Translations under genes and position numbers: made by a program | The notes under the pieces: generated by a model | What the model saw: only the letters and a program-made list of their open reading frames with translations | Told to the model about the DNA's origin: nothing | The model's database searches: none | Part shown: positions 20,289-26,372 of the stretch, in pieces | How positions within the stretch are numbered: position 1 is the stretch's first letter | Layout of the letters: every line of letters starts with the position of its first letter | IMG/VR virus record: IMGVR_UViG_3300030104_005351 | Span: 1,555 to 27,926 of that record | From: a virus | DNA length: 26,372 bases | Direction: 5' to 3' (one strand)

Positions 20289-20330
20289 TGGTATAGTCCA
20301 GATATCCCTGACAGTGACATGAGGTCACTG
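20289..20330 (+). promoter_or_regulatory. candidate extended -10 promoter and leader hairpin for the decoration operon
   Basis: TGGTATAGT (20289-20297) is an extended -10 with TATAGT; TGATATAGT at 20200-20208, before the terminator, is a near copy. No strong -35 is seen. A transcript starting near 20304 would open with CAGTGAC-ATGAG-GTCACTG (20312-20330), a 7-pair hairpin 15 bases before the AGGAG at 20345-20349. The hairpin may stabilise the message or act as an operator. Confidence 0.45.
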
Positions 20331-20355
20331 ACAATAGCCGAGACAGGAGACTTAC

Positions 20356-20838
20356 ATGGCTAACACGACGTTTAACGGTCCCGTTCGTTCAGAAAACGGT
20401 TTTAAATCTATAATCAAGAACTCCACTACTGGAGGTCTTACTAATGAAATGACTCTATCCACCTACACTGCAACGATTACCGTTGCGGCAAGTGGTACAG
20501 ATCACAAAGAAGCTTCCATAGGAATACCCTCTAACTTTATTCCAATGGGCGTCGCAATAACTGTGACAGGTGCAGCGGCTAATGCTGTAAACCTTGTTGA
20601 TATTGGCACAGATGCAGATACAGACGGTTTTGTTGACGGCATATCTGTGGCTATTAATTCTACAGGTTTCAAAGGATTTTTTCCATGTAATGGTGCATTA
20701 GGAATGTCAGGCGGTGCAACAACCGCTGCTACAGAGACTGCGGACGAAGTTGAAGTAGTGATTTCTGGCACTGCGGGTGCTGGTGGTGTGTTATCTTTGA
20801 AGTTCTTTGGTATTTCATCTGATTCACCAACCACTTAA
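20356..20838 (+). CDS. probable capsid decoration/structural protein (160 aa)
   Basis: A 160-residue protein with AGGAG 6 bases before its ATG. It begins MANTTFNGPVRSENGFKSI, an opening I remember from marine phage (including cyanophage) virion proteins, and continues as a Thr/Ala/Gly-rich beta protein (YTATITVAASGTDHKEASIGIPSNFIPMGVAITVTG). A single Cys lies in FFPCNGALG. It has its own candidate promoter after the capsid terminator, suggesting independent, strong expression. A head decoration role is likely, but a different structural role cannot be excluded. Confidence 0.7.
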   Translation: MANTTFNGPVRSENGFKSIIKNSTTGGLTNEMTLSTYTATITVAASGTDHKEASIGIPSNFIPMGVAITVTGAAANAVNLVDIGTDADTDGFVDGISVAINSTGFKGFFPCNGALGMSGGATTAATETADEVEVVISGTAGAGGVLSLKFFGISSDSPTT

Positions 20839-20851
20839 TAGGAGATAACTC

Positions 20852-21313
20852 ATGGCAGATGCAGCTACAGTAGTTATGAAAACTACAGTTCTACCGGACG
20901 AGATAGCTAAAACTATCGAAGCCACTACCACTGTTTCGCCAAAGGACGCGAATGACAAGTGGTACTACAAACTAACCAGTGTTACAGCAGCAAGCACAGA
21001 CCTGATTGCGGGTTATTATACTGATTATACCGCAGTAAATGCTAATGTGCAGCCGACAGCAGTAGCAACAGGTGATAAGGTTGAGTTCATTTATATTAAA
21101 AATACGGACGCAGCTAATCATATCTATGTTGTTTTTGATGCAGGTACAGCCGCTGCAACCACGGATGATGCGGTAAAAATCAGTCCTAACGAGTCTTTCT
21201 TTGCTAGGCTTCCAAATTGTACAGTTGCTGGGATACACGCTATTGGTCACGATGGCTCAAGTGCCGCGACTGCAACATGCATTGTAGCAGCATTGCTTGA
21301 CGATGTAGCGTAA
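20852..21313 (+). CDS. virion structural protein (153 aa)
   Basis: A 153-residue protein with AGGAG (20841-20845). The sequence is Ala/Thr/Val/Asp-rich and beta-like: TVSPKDANDKWYYKLTSVTAASTDLIAG, KVEFIYIKNTDAANHIYVVFDAG, then SPNESFFARLPNCTVAGIHA. IKNTDAANHIYVVFDAG followed by NESFFARLPN resembles small jelly-roll type virion proteins (value, then ligand strand). A capsid-surface role fits the position between the two other decoration-like genes. No enzyme residues. Identification is from composition and context. Confidence 0.65.
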   Translation: MADAATVVMKTTVLPDEIAKTIEATTTVSPKDANDKWYYKLTSVTAASTDLIAGYYTDYTAVNANVQPTAVATGDKVEFIYIKNTDAANHIYVVFDAGTAAATTDDAVKISPNESFFARLPNCTVAGIHAIGHDGSSAATATCIVAALLDDVA

Positions 21314-21324
21314 AGGATAGGTAT

Positions 21325-21597
21325 ATGTCTATTTCTGATGTAAAAACAAAACGCGTGACTGGCACGGGCTCTTTGGCAGTAGGTCCTGCACGTATTCGTC
21401 AGATACAGCTAAAAACAGGTTCAGGTACACCTCGCCTTACCGTCACTGACGGTAGCGGCGGGGCAACTGTCCTTGATCTTGATTTTAACGCTTCTGACAC
21501 ACACTCTGTAAACATACCTGCAAATGGTATCAGGGTGAGTGACATAAATGTATCTGTCCTTACAAACATAACAGCGGTCACGTTTTTCTTTAATTAA
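21325..21597 (+). CDS. small beta-rich virion protein (90 aa)
   Basis: A 90-residue protein following the previous one by 11 bases, with AAAGGATAGG at 21313-21322. It has a strand-rich pattern: VTGTGSLAVGPARIRQIQLKTG, TPRLTVTDGSGGATVLDLDFN, HSVNIPANGIRVSDINVSVL. A compact beta-sandwich of this kind, small and without cysteine, is usual in phage capsid or tail decoration proteins. The same strand pattern (value, then IPANGIRV) suggests distant relation to the protein before it. Exact role unknown. Confidence 0.65.
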   Translation: MSISDVKTKRVTGTGSLAVGPARIRQIQLKTGSGTPRLTVTDGSGGATVLDLDFNASDTHSVNIPANGIRVSDINVSVLTNITAVTFFFN

Positions 21598-21608
21598 GGT
21601 TACGAAAT

Positions 21609-21896
21609 ATGGCGGAACGTAAACGCGATAATATGCCTAAACGTAACAAGAAAAATTTTCGCCCCACCGCAAAGGGGGCGGGAATGACAGCCGCAGGTGT
21701 TAAGTCGTATAGAAGAAAAAACCCCGGCTCAAAACTTCAAACTGCTGTGACGGGAAAAGTCAAAAAGGGGAGTAAGGCGGCGAAAAGACGTAAATCCTAT
21801 TGTGCTAGATCTGCTGGCCAAATGAAAAAATTTCCCAAGGCGGCTAAAAACCCTAATTCAAGATTGCGTCAAGCAAGAAAAAGGTGGAAATGTTAA
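21609..21896 (+). CDS. small strongly basic protein, DUF6321-like (95 aa)
   Basis: A 95-residue protein with an extreme Lys/Arg content. The core (GAGMTAAGVKSYRRKNPGSKLQTAVTGKV, KKGSKAAKRRKSYCARSAGQMKKFPKAAKNPNSRLRQARKRWKC, in two parts) matches my memory of a family called DUF6321 in marine phages; the label is given with caution. The conserved C68 and C95 could bind metal or form a disulfide. Its charge suits DNA or RNA contact inside the head. TAAGG (21595-21599) supports 21609; a second ATG at 21633 has no site. Confidence 0.75.
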   Translation: MAERKRDNMPKRNKKNFRPTAKGAGMTAAGVKSYRRKNPGSKLQTAVTGKVKKGSKAAKRRKSYCARSAGQMKKFPKAAKNPNSRLRQARKRWKC

Positions 21897-22021
21897 TGAA
21901 AATGGCGGAAGTTAATAAACGATTTGAACGTATTGAAAAACAGTTAGATAAATTAGACATGCGGTTGTGGGGCATCGCGGGTTTAATTGTTGCAGCAGCT
22001 ATTGCAGAAAGGTTTTTATAA
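21896..22021 (+). CDS. small XhlA-like membrane protein (41 aa)
   Basis: A 41-residue frame joined by TAATG overlaps on both sides. It has a short heptad helix (VNKRFERIEKQLDKLDMRL) followed by one membrane segment (WGIAGLIVAAAIAERFL). This is the layout of the XhlA haemolysin/holin-type proteins (coiled coil then TM) found in phages. Its position, far from the lysis block and among basic virion-type proteins, is odd, so a virion or membrane-anchoring role is also possible. Confidence 0.6.
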   Translation: MKMAEVNKRFERIEKQLDKLDMRLWGIAGLIVAAAIAERFL

Positions 22022-22254
22022 TGCCGGGAACATCTAAAATGAAAACTCCACGCGGCCTTACTTATTTTAGAAACGGTGGCGAAGCTTCAAAAAAAAGCAA
22101 AGGTAGTAAGATATGTCCTGCGGGCAAGGCTTGGGCAAAGCGAACTTTTGATACATACCCCTCTGCCTATGCAAATCTAGCCGCGTCAAAATATTGTAAA
22201 GACCCAAATTATGCAAAAGGTGCTAAAGGTAAAAAGAAGAAAGCAAAAGCGTAA
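22021..22254 (+). CDS. small basic Cys-containing protein (77 aa)
   Basis: The ATG at 22021 overlaps the previous stop; the frame is open upstream but 22021 fits the coupling. The 77-residue product is basic and includes KICPAGKAWAKRTFDTYPSAYANLAASKYCKDPNYAK, a segment I recall from marine phage genomes, often near the DUF6321-like protein. Two cysteines lie 29 residues apart (C30, C59). The C-terminal tail is almost pure Lys/Ala/Gly. Likely a virion or nucleic-acid-binding protein; function not established. Confidence 0.7.
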   Translation: MPGTSKMKTPRGLTYFRNGGEASKKSKGSKICPAGKAWAKRTFDTYPSAYANLAASKYCKDPNYAKGAKGKKKKAKA

Positions 22255-22637
22255 TGGGCGAGCTTAAAAAATGGCTGGATCAAGATTGGGTTCGTATTGG
22301 CACCGATGGTAAGGTAAAGGGCAAATGCGGCACTTCTAAAGATAAGAAAAACCCAGATCGATGTTTACCGAGATCTAAGGCAAGCTCTTTGTCAAAATCA
22401 CAATTGGCTTCGACGGCAAAGAAAAAGAAAAGAGCTGGCGCCAAAGGAAAGACGGTTGTTGCAAATACTAAGTCTGCTGAAGTGAAAATGGCTGCTCTTG
22501 GAGGTGAAATTATTTCACCTCAGAAAAGAAAACGTTCCTACAATGGTAAAAAAGTTAAAGGGGCTGTTGTAGCGCGAGGCTGTGGCGCCGTTATGGAAAA
22601 CAGAAGAAAGCATACAAAAGGGTCTGTATGTCAATGA
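22254..22637 (+). CDS. Lys-rich basic protein with paired cysteines (127 aa)
   Basis: A 127-residue basic protein starting on the previous stop (TAATG). It opens MGELKKWLDQDWVRIGTDGKVKGKCGTSKDKKNPDRCLPRSKA, where C25 and C37 flank charged residues; a low-complexity Lys/Ala middle (ASTAKKKKRAGAKGKT) follows, and the C-terminus is VVARGCGAVMENRRKHTKGSVCQ with two more cysteines. Four cysteines in two pairs could bind zinc. I recognise the general family from other marine phages but no function. It is the third basic protein in a row. Confidence 0.7.
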   Translation: MGELKKWLDQDWVRIGTDGKVKGKCGTSKDKKNPDRCLPRSKASSLSKSQLASTAKKKKRAGAKGKTVVANTKSAEVKMAALGGEIISPQKRKRSYNGKKVKGAVVARGCGAVMENRRKHTKGSVCQ

Positions 22638-23239
22638 GCAATGTACATAATTTTTATGTGGGTGACGAAAAAGCTATCTGTGAAGAGATAAGAGCTTGGT
22701 CTGCTTTTGCTTTAGAAAAAAAATCGCCTTATTTTAACGACATGCCCCCATGTCCTTACGCAAAAAAAGCGTGGTTAGATGACCGTGTAGCAATTGTTTT
22801 TAAATACGGAGGCTCTCAGGCACTGACTAGTTGCATAAGTAATTTTTCTGATTCTCTTGATTTGGTCATAATTGTTGACCAATTTTTTAAAAGGGATGCG
22901 GAATCATTTCATGGTGAATTAGAGGCGTATAACGAAGCAATTTCTCAGGGTATATTTGGACAAAAAGACCTTTGGCTTATGGGTTTTCACCCTGACGATG
23001 ACAGCAATGATTTTATTGATGATGGTTCTTTTGAGCCCCACGTTAATACTCCTTATGCTATGATATTTTTACAAAGATTATCTAAAGTTCAAGAAGCAGC
23101 ATATACTTTGCGTGAGTTAGGATATTATGATAAGTATCAAGAAGACTACAATGTCTATGAAATTTTTAATCAACGTGAAACCCTTTACAGGAGATTGAAA
23201 GATGGCGATGAGACCCAGAAAAAAAGCAACAGCGGCTAA
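22628..23239 (+). CDS. hypothetical acidic protein (203 aa)
   Basis: Starts available at 22628 and 22634; AAAAGGG (22616-22622) is 5 bases from the first, so 22628 is chosen, giving a 10-base overlap with the preceding gene. The 203-residue product is acidic and folded: DEKAICEEIRAWSAFALEKKSPYFNDMPPCPYAKKAWLDDRVAIVFKYGG, then LDLVIIVDQFFKRDAESFHGELEAYNEAI, and a C-terminal helical region (QEAAYTLRELGYYDKYQ). PPCPYAKKAW is a striking conserved-looking motif I have seen in marine phages and bacteria. No catalytic set is recognised. Confidence 0.65.
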   Translation: MSMSNVHNFYVGDEKAICEEIRAWSAFALEKKSPYFNDMPPCPYAKKAWLDDRVAIVFKYGGSQALTSCISNFSDSLDLVIIVDQFFKRDAESFHGELEAYNEAISQGIFGQKDLWLMGFHPDDDSNDFIDDGSFEPHVNTPYAMIFLQRLSKVQEAAYTLRELGYYDKYQEDYNVYEIFNQRETLYRRLKDGDETQKKSNSG

Positions 23240-23360
23240 GAAAATGCGTGGCGGCGGTATGGTTAAGAAAATGCGTGGCGGCGGTATGGTTAAAAAAATG
23301 CGTGGCGGTGGCATGGTTAAGAAAATGCGCGGCGGTGGCATGGTAAAAAAGAAGAAATAA
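23202..23360 (+). CDS. 52-aa peptide with four KKMRGGGMV repeats
   Basis: A frame from ATG 23202 to TAA 23358-23360, overlapping the previous gene end by 38 bases; AGGAG at 23189-23193 supports the start. It encodes MAMRPRKKATAAK followed by four tandem copies of KMRGGGMVK and a KKK end (52 residues, about one third Lys/Arg, one quarter Gly). The DNA copies are 27 bases long and differ at synonymous positions (GGCGGCGGT against GGCGGTGGC), so the peptide is what is kept. Related GGG/Lys/Met repeats are familiar in marine phage proteins. It could bind DNA or RNA, or be ejected. A reverse-strand frame here is its shadow. Confidence 0.8.
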   Translation: MAMRPRKKATAAKKMRGGGMVKKMRGGGMVKKMRGGGMVKKMRGGGMVKKKK

Positions 23361-23363
23361 ATT

Positions 23364-24032
23364 ATGGCGACCTCTGGTACAAAAACGTTTGAATTAAACG
23401 TAACCGATTATATTGAAGAAGCTTTTGAGCGGTGTGGGCTTGAGGTTCGCACTGGTTATGACGTTCAAACGGCTAAGCGGTCGCTAAACCTTATGTTGGC
23501 GGAGTGGGCGAACAGAGGCATTAATCAATGGACTATAGAGCAAACAACACAAACGTTGACTAAAGGAACCTCTAGCTATTCTTTGGGCGCAAACACAATA
23601 GACGTTCTGTCTGCTGTTGTCCGTAGGGATGGCACAGACTTTGGTTTAAGTAGAGTTAGTCGCGACGATTATTTAAATATACCAAACAAAAGCACGGAGG
23701 CGCGTGTATCACAGTTTTTTGTTGACAGGCAGATAGAGCCCTTACTTAAAGTTTGGCCAACACCAGACAATAGCACTGATGTTCTTGTTTTTGATCGGTT
23801 GGTTCGTATGGATGATTCAGGAACGGCTATTAATACACTTGACGTTCCCTTTAGGTTTTATCCTTGTTTAGCCGCAGGTCTTTCTTATTATTTGGCAATT
23901 AAACGTGCGCCAGATAGAATACAACTTTTAAAAGCAGTATATGAAGAAGAAATTGACCGTGCAATGACAGAAGACAGGGATCGAGCATCTTTTAATGTTC
24001 AACCCAGTTTGGATTATTATAGGGTGAATTAA
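23364..24032 (+). CDS. P22 gp4-like head-tail connector protein
   Basis: A 222-residue protein that follows the repeat peptide by three bases. FELNVTDYIEEAFERCGLEVRTGYDVQTAKRSLNLMLAEWANRGINQWTIEQ (pieces from 9 to 62) has the shape of the P22 tail accessory factor gp4 family: an N-terminal helix pair with LNxML, then a beta part (YSLGANTIDVLSAVVRRDG, PLLKVWPTPDNSTDVLVFDRL) and a helical end (LAAGLSYYLAIKRAP). This protein seals the portal after packaging and forms the first ring of the short tail. It lies before the adaptor gene, as expected. Family assignment from pattern memory. Confidence 0.8.
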   Translation: MATSGTKTFELNVTDYIEEAFERCGLEVRTGYDVQTAKRSLNLMLAEWANRGINQWTIEQTTQTLTKGTSSYSLGANTIDVLSAVVRRDGTDFGLSRVSRDDYLNIPNKSTEARVSQFFVDRQIEPLLKVWPTPDNSTDVLVFDRLVRMDDSGTAINTLDVPFRFYPCLAAGLSYYLAIKRAPDRIQLLKAVYEEEIDRAMTEDRDRASFNVQPSLDYYRVN

Positions 24033-24415
24033 TGTCAAAATATGCGATTGGTAGAAAAGCATACGGTATTTCAGATCGCTCGGGCTTTAGGTATCCACTA
24101 AATAGAATGCGTAAAGAGTGGACAGGTTTGATCGTTGGTGTAGATGAATGGGAACCAAAACATCCTCAATTAGAGCCCTTGCGCGATACTTCTGATGCGC
24201 AGGCTTTAAAAGATGCGCGCCCTGAAACAGAATTAGATGCGCAAAGAGGGACTCAATATGGTTTTAATCCTGTAGGTTTTAAAGAAATATCGGGTGTAAC
24301 GCCTGATAATGATTTAGTAGCTACGGGATCTGTAGGAACAGTTACAATTTTCTTTCCGCAGCATGTGGGTAGTCAGGCTACGGGATCTGTAGGAACAGTT
24401 ACGGTGGTAGTATAA
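24032..24415 (+). CDS. conserved connector-associated protein with repeat tail (127 aa)
   Basis: A 127-residue protein overlapping its neighbours by single bases (TAATG on both sides). The N-terminal part (YGISDRSGFRYPLNRMRKEWTGLIVGVDEWEPKHPQLEP) is a motif I recall from marine phages. The C-terminus carries two copies of ATGSVGTVT separated by a hydrophobic segment (FFPQHVGSQ), encoded by an exact 26-base repeat. The same ATG-VGSV motif fills the tail protein at 25814, so this gene appears to have received part of that repeat. It is likely a virion component at the head-tail joint. Confidence 0.7.
   Translation: MSKYAIGRKAYGISDRSGFRYPLNRMRKEWTGLIVGVDEWEPKHPQLEPLRDTSDAQALKDARPETELDAQRGTQYGFNPVGFKEISGVTPDNDLVATGSVGTVTIFFPQHVGSQATGSVGTVTVVV
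24320..24402 (+). repeat. exact 26-base direct repeat inside the connector-associated gene
   Basis: Positions 24320-24345 and 24377-24402 are identical over 26 bases, 57 bases apart. Each encodes ATGSVGTVT. Identity at DNA level, including third positions, suggests a recent duplication or gene conversion; the same peptide motif is coded by diverged DNA at 25889-26372. Confidence 0.9.
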
Positions 24416-25062
24416 TGGCTTTTACATACGATAGTTTAAAACAGGCAATTCAAGATTATACAGAAAACACGGAGACGACTTTTGTAAACAATCTTCCTAT
24501 ATTTATAAGGGCTGCGGAAGAGCGCATACTAAAAAATGTGCAGTTAAATTTATTTATGAGAAATCAAGTTGGCACAATGGCTTCGGGCAATCAATACCTT
24601 GGAGCTCCAAGTGATTTTTTAGCGCCTTTTTCTATAACCATTACAGTAAATAGTAAGAAACAGTTTCTCCAATTTAAAGATCTTTCTTTTATTGAAGAAT
24701 ATAATCCTGACTATACCGTAACAGGAACACCAAAATACTATGCTCAATTTGACGTTGGTAACTTTATATTAGCTCCTACCCCAGATGCCGCATATGCTGT
24801 GGAAGTACAGTATTTGTATAGACCAGCTAGTTTAACTTCTGGTGCAGGAACGGGCACCTCTTGGTTGAGTGAAAATGCAGAGCTTTCTCTTTTATATGGG
24901 TCTTTGGTAGAGGCGTATACTTTTATGAAAGGGGAGCCCGATATGATGGCTCAATATAATCAACGCTTCCAAGAGGCATTAATTGGGCTTAAAATGTTGG
25001 GAGAAGCAAAAGAAACAACGGAAGAATACCGCGTTGGTAAAGTAGTGAGGCCGAAACAATAA
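24415..25062 (+). CDS. head-tail adaptor protein
   Basis: A 215-residue protein. The opening (YDSLKQAIQDYTENTETTFVNNLPIFIRAAEERI) is the start typical of the phage adaptor family, which forms a ring under the portal (tail tubular A-like, SU10-type adaptor). It continues with LQFKDLSFIEEYNPDYTVTGTPKYYAQFDVGNFILAPTPDAAYAVEVQYLYRPASLT and a helical end (MMAQYNQRFQEALIGLKMLGEAKETTEEYRVG). It overlaps the preceding and following genes by one base. Together with the gp4-like protein it forms the head-to-tail passage; the tail nozzle protein has not yet been reached in this window. Confidence 0.8.
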   Translation: MAFTYDSLKQAIQDYTENTETTFVNNLPIFIRAAEERILKNVQLNLFMRNQVGTMASGNQYLGAPSDFLAPFSITITVNSKKQFLQFKDLSFIEEYNPDYTVTGTPKYYAQFDVGNFILAPTPDAAYAVEVQYLYRPASLTSGAGTGTSWLSENAELSLLYGSLVEAYTFMKGEPDMMAQYNQRFQEALIGLKMLGEAKETTEEYRVGKVVRPKQ

Positions 25063-25355
25063 TGTTCAAACTTAATTTTGATATTCCAGACGATCCTATC
25101 GTCAACGTACAAACAACACAAAATCGAGGATTTAGTCCCGATGAGGTTGCAGAACGTTGTGTAGAAAAACTGATTAGCGTGTCGGATAACGCACATCCAG
25201 CTATCAGAGATCAAGCACGAGCGTTCCAAAAGCACATGGAAAAGGTGGTTGCATTTTATATGCGCGAAGCTATTCGCAGTGACCGCACAACCGTGTATAA
25301 TGCCCTTATAGATGCAGGGCATCCAGAACTGGCTGACGCAATAAGGAGATTATAA
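25062..25355 (+). CDS. small conserved marine phage protein (97 aa)
   Basis: A 97-residue protein starting on the adaptor's stop (TAATG). It contains GFSPDEVAERCVEKLISVSDNAHPAIRDQARAFQKHMEKVVAFYMREAIRSDRTTVYNALIDAGHPELADAIRRL (in parts from 24 to 97), a helical protein I remember as very common next to tail genes in ocean phages. No catalytic motif is visible. Position suggests a tail chaperone or assembly factor, but this is not proven. The next gene follows after one base. Confidence 0.65.
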   Translation: MFKLNFDIPDDPIVNVQTTQNRGFSPDEVAERCVEKLISVSDNAHPAIRDQARAFQKHMEKVVAFYMREAIRSDRTTVYNALIDAGHPELADAIRRL

Positions 25356-25356
25356 C

Positions 25357-25800
25357 ATGGCGATCACGCAAGCAATGTGTACCTCTTTCAAGCAAGAACT
25401 TCTTGAAGCAGGGCACAACTTTAAAAACTCAGGAGGGCATACTTTTAAGATTGCCCTATATACTTCATCTGCATCATTAGATGCTTCTACTACTGGTTAT
25501 GCTACTTCAAACGAGGTTAGTGGCACGGGTTATTCTGCTGGTGGAAACACCTTAACAAGAGTAGATCCTAGTACAAGTGGTACAACAGCTTTTACGGATT
25601 TTGCTGATTCAACGTTTTCAACGGCGACAATCACAGCAAACGGTGCTTTGATATATAACACCACAACTGGTGGCGGATCAGGTACGGTGGATTCTGTTAT
25701 TGTGTTGGCGTTTGGTGGCGATAAGACATCAACTGCTGGTGACTTTACTATTCAGTTCCCAACAGCGGACGCGAGTAACGCTATTATCCGTATCGCCTAA
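25357..25800 (+). CDS. virion/tail structural protein (147 aa)
   Basis: A 147-residue protein with AAGGAGAT at 25342-25349. The beginning (AMCTSFKQELLEAGHNFKNSGGHTFKIALYTSSASLDASTTGYATSNEVSGTGYSAGGNTLT) matches a family I recall from many marine phage virions. The rest is Thr/Ala/Gly-rich beta-type sequence (ATITANGALIYNTTTGGGSGTVDSVIVLAFGG) ending in NAIIRIA. It is likely a tail or fibre-base component. There is no enzyme motif. The next gene starts 13 bases after its stop. Confidence 0.7.
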   Translation: MAITQAMCTSFKQELLEAGHNFKNSGGHTFKIALYTSSASLDASTTGYATSNEVSGTGYSAGGNTLTRVDPSTSGTTAFTDFADSTFSTATITANGALIYNTTTGGGSGTVDSVIVLAFGGDKTSTAGDFTIQFPTADASNAIIRIA

Positions 25801-25813
25801 ACGGTAAAATCCG

Positions 25814-26372
25814 ATGGCAATAATTGCGGGATGGAGTAGAGGTACATGGTCTCAAGGTGCTTGGGGCGAATCCATTCCAGTTGTTGTTACAGGAGTGGCA
25901 GGGACAGGTGCGGTTGGATCTGTTTCTGTTGTTGCAGAGGCTAGTGTTCCAGAAACAGGGCTGGCGGCTACAGGTGGCGTTGGCTCTGTTGTCGTTGCGG
26001 CTGCGGCTGATGTAGGGGTTACAGGCTCTACAAGCACAGGCTCTGTAGGTTCTGTTGTTGCCACAGGCACAGCAAACATTTCCGCAGCGGGATCTGCGGG
26101 TACGGGAGCCGTAGGATCACCTACAATTAGCGGTGATGCGATTGTTCCAGAAACAGGTTTATCTTCCACAGCTTCTGTTGGTAGCGTAACAGTTACCGCG
26201 AATGCAGACGTTGGAGCTACAGGCTCCGCTGCTACAGGTGGACTAGATTCTGTAACGGTAATAGGTGCAGCCAACGTTCCAGAAACAGGTATCGCTGCCA
26301 CAGGCGGCGTTGGCAGTGTTACGATAGACGCTGCTGGTAATGTCGTTACGACAGGTGAAACAAGCACAGGTG
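25814..26372 (+). CDS. tail fibre-like repeat protein (partial, runs off the window)
   Basis: Open from ATG 25814 to the window end (186 complete codons, no stop). A 25-residue head (MAIIAGWSRGTWSQGAWGES then IPVVV) is followed by tandem units of exactly 22 residues with the pattern TG-x3-TG-x-VGSV-x-V and a variable end, often NVPE or DVG (units begin at 25889, 25955, 26021, 26087, 26153, 26219, 26285, 26351). Similar GVxATGSVGSV proteins are known to me from marine phages. A repetitive, beta-helix-like fibre or spike that varies repeat number is the likely role. A long reverse-strand frame over it is a shadow. Confidence 0.75.
   Translation, partial: MAIIAGWSRGTWSQGAWGESIPVVVTGVAGTGAVGSVSVVAEASVPETGLAATGGVGSVVVAAAADVGVTGSTSTGSVGSVVATGTANISAAGSAGTGAVGSPTISGDAIVPETGLSSTASVGSVTVTANADVGATGSAATGGLDSVTVIGAANVPETGIAATGGVGSVTIDAAGNVVTTGETSTG
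25889..26372 (+). repeat. 66-base-period coding repeats
   Basis: Seven full 66-base units and the beginning of an eighth encode 22-residue repeats. The DNA has diverged between units, while the period is kept without any insertion or deletion. Ends alternate between a VPE type (units 1, 4, 6) and VG/IS/VV types (units 2, 3, 5, 7). Confidence 0.85.

Noticed and set aside
23117-23341. Reverse-strand frame with PPPRIFLT repeats
   Set aside because: Exact antisense of the KKMRGGGMV repeat gene, whose forward start has AGGAG.
25852-26367. Long reverse-strand frame over the tail repeat gene
   Set aside because: It mirrors the 66-base repeats of the forward gene; the Pro/Val/Thr-rich product is the antisense of Gly/Val/Ala codons. 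All neighbours are on the + strand.
1-26372. tRNA genes, integrase or att sites, CRISPR arrays
   Set aside because: No cloverleaf sequence, recombinase motif or repeat-spacer pattern was seen by reading; a covariance-model tRNA search could settle the first.

Overview
The window looks like roughly half of the genome of a tailed marine dsDNA phage. Every gene that can be supported lies on the + strand, and most neighbours are joined by TAATG or ATGA stop/start overlaps. The order of terminase, portal, scaffold, major capsid protein and P22 gp4-like connector, with no tape-measure gene seen, points to a short-tailed (podovirus-like) virus of the type common in ocean viromes. The GTA-type holin family and a perfect 16-bp chromosomal parS sequence fit an alphaproteobacterial host, but the host is inference.

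Region 1 (1-5876) carries small and mostly unrecognised genes. The recognisable ones are a small terminase subunit (1288), a PD-(D/E)xK nuclease that starts inside it in another frame (1790), and a two-domain DnaN-like sliding clamp (2463). The small genes from 3625 to 5876 are separated by three near-identical regulatory cassettes. Each has a sigma70-like promoter, a GC hairpin with a T-tract at the predicted start of transcription, and the same ribosome binding site. Upstream of the small terminase gene lies a nested inverted/direct repeat region (984-1225).

Region 2 (5877-6560) is a 684-bp non-coding stretch. It holds a terminator with two alternative pairings, a GC-rich block with repeated CCAGATCC units, and then an AT-rich block with the perfect palindromic parS. 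It sits directly before the large terminase gene and is the best candidate for an origin, packaging or segregation locus.

Region 3 (6561-13461) is the packaging and portal block: large terminase, a HlyC-like toxin-activating acyltransferase homologue, two low-complexity probable virion proteins, the portal, and a small conserved protein. Region 4 (13467-16489) holds membrane proteins and lysis genes: coiled-coil/TM proteins, an EF-hand/TM protein, a GTA-type holin, a staphylococcal-nuclease homologue and a GH19 endolysin.

Region 5 (16554-22637) is head morphogenesis: a GroES-like co-chaperonin, a scaffold-like protein, a head-associated protein, the major capsid protein, three probable decoration or structural proteins, and several small, strongly basic proteins. 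Region 6 (22628-26372) holds a peptide with four KKMRGGGMV repeats, gp4-like and adaptor connector proteins, and the start of a tail protein made of exact 22-residue repeats that runs off the window end.

The most unusual items are the parS site, the insulated promoter/terminator cassettes, the repeat region before the small terminase gene, the acyltransferase homologue, the two-domain clamp and the out-of-frame terminase/nuclease overlap. No integrase, repressor, polymerase, tRNA or CRISPR array was seen in this window.
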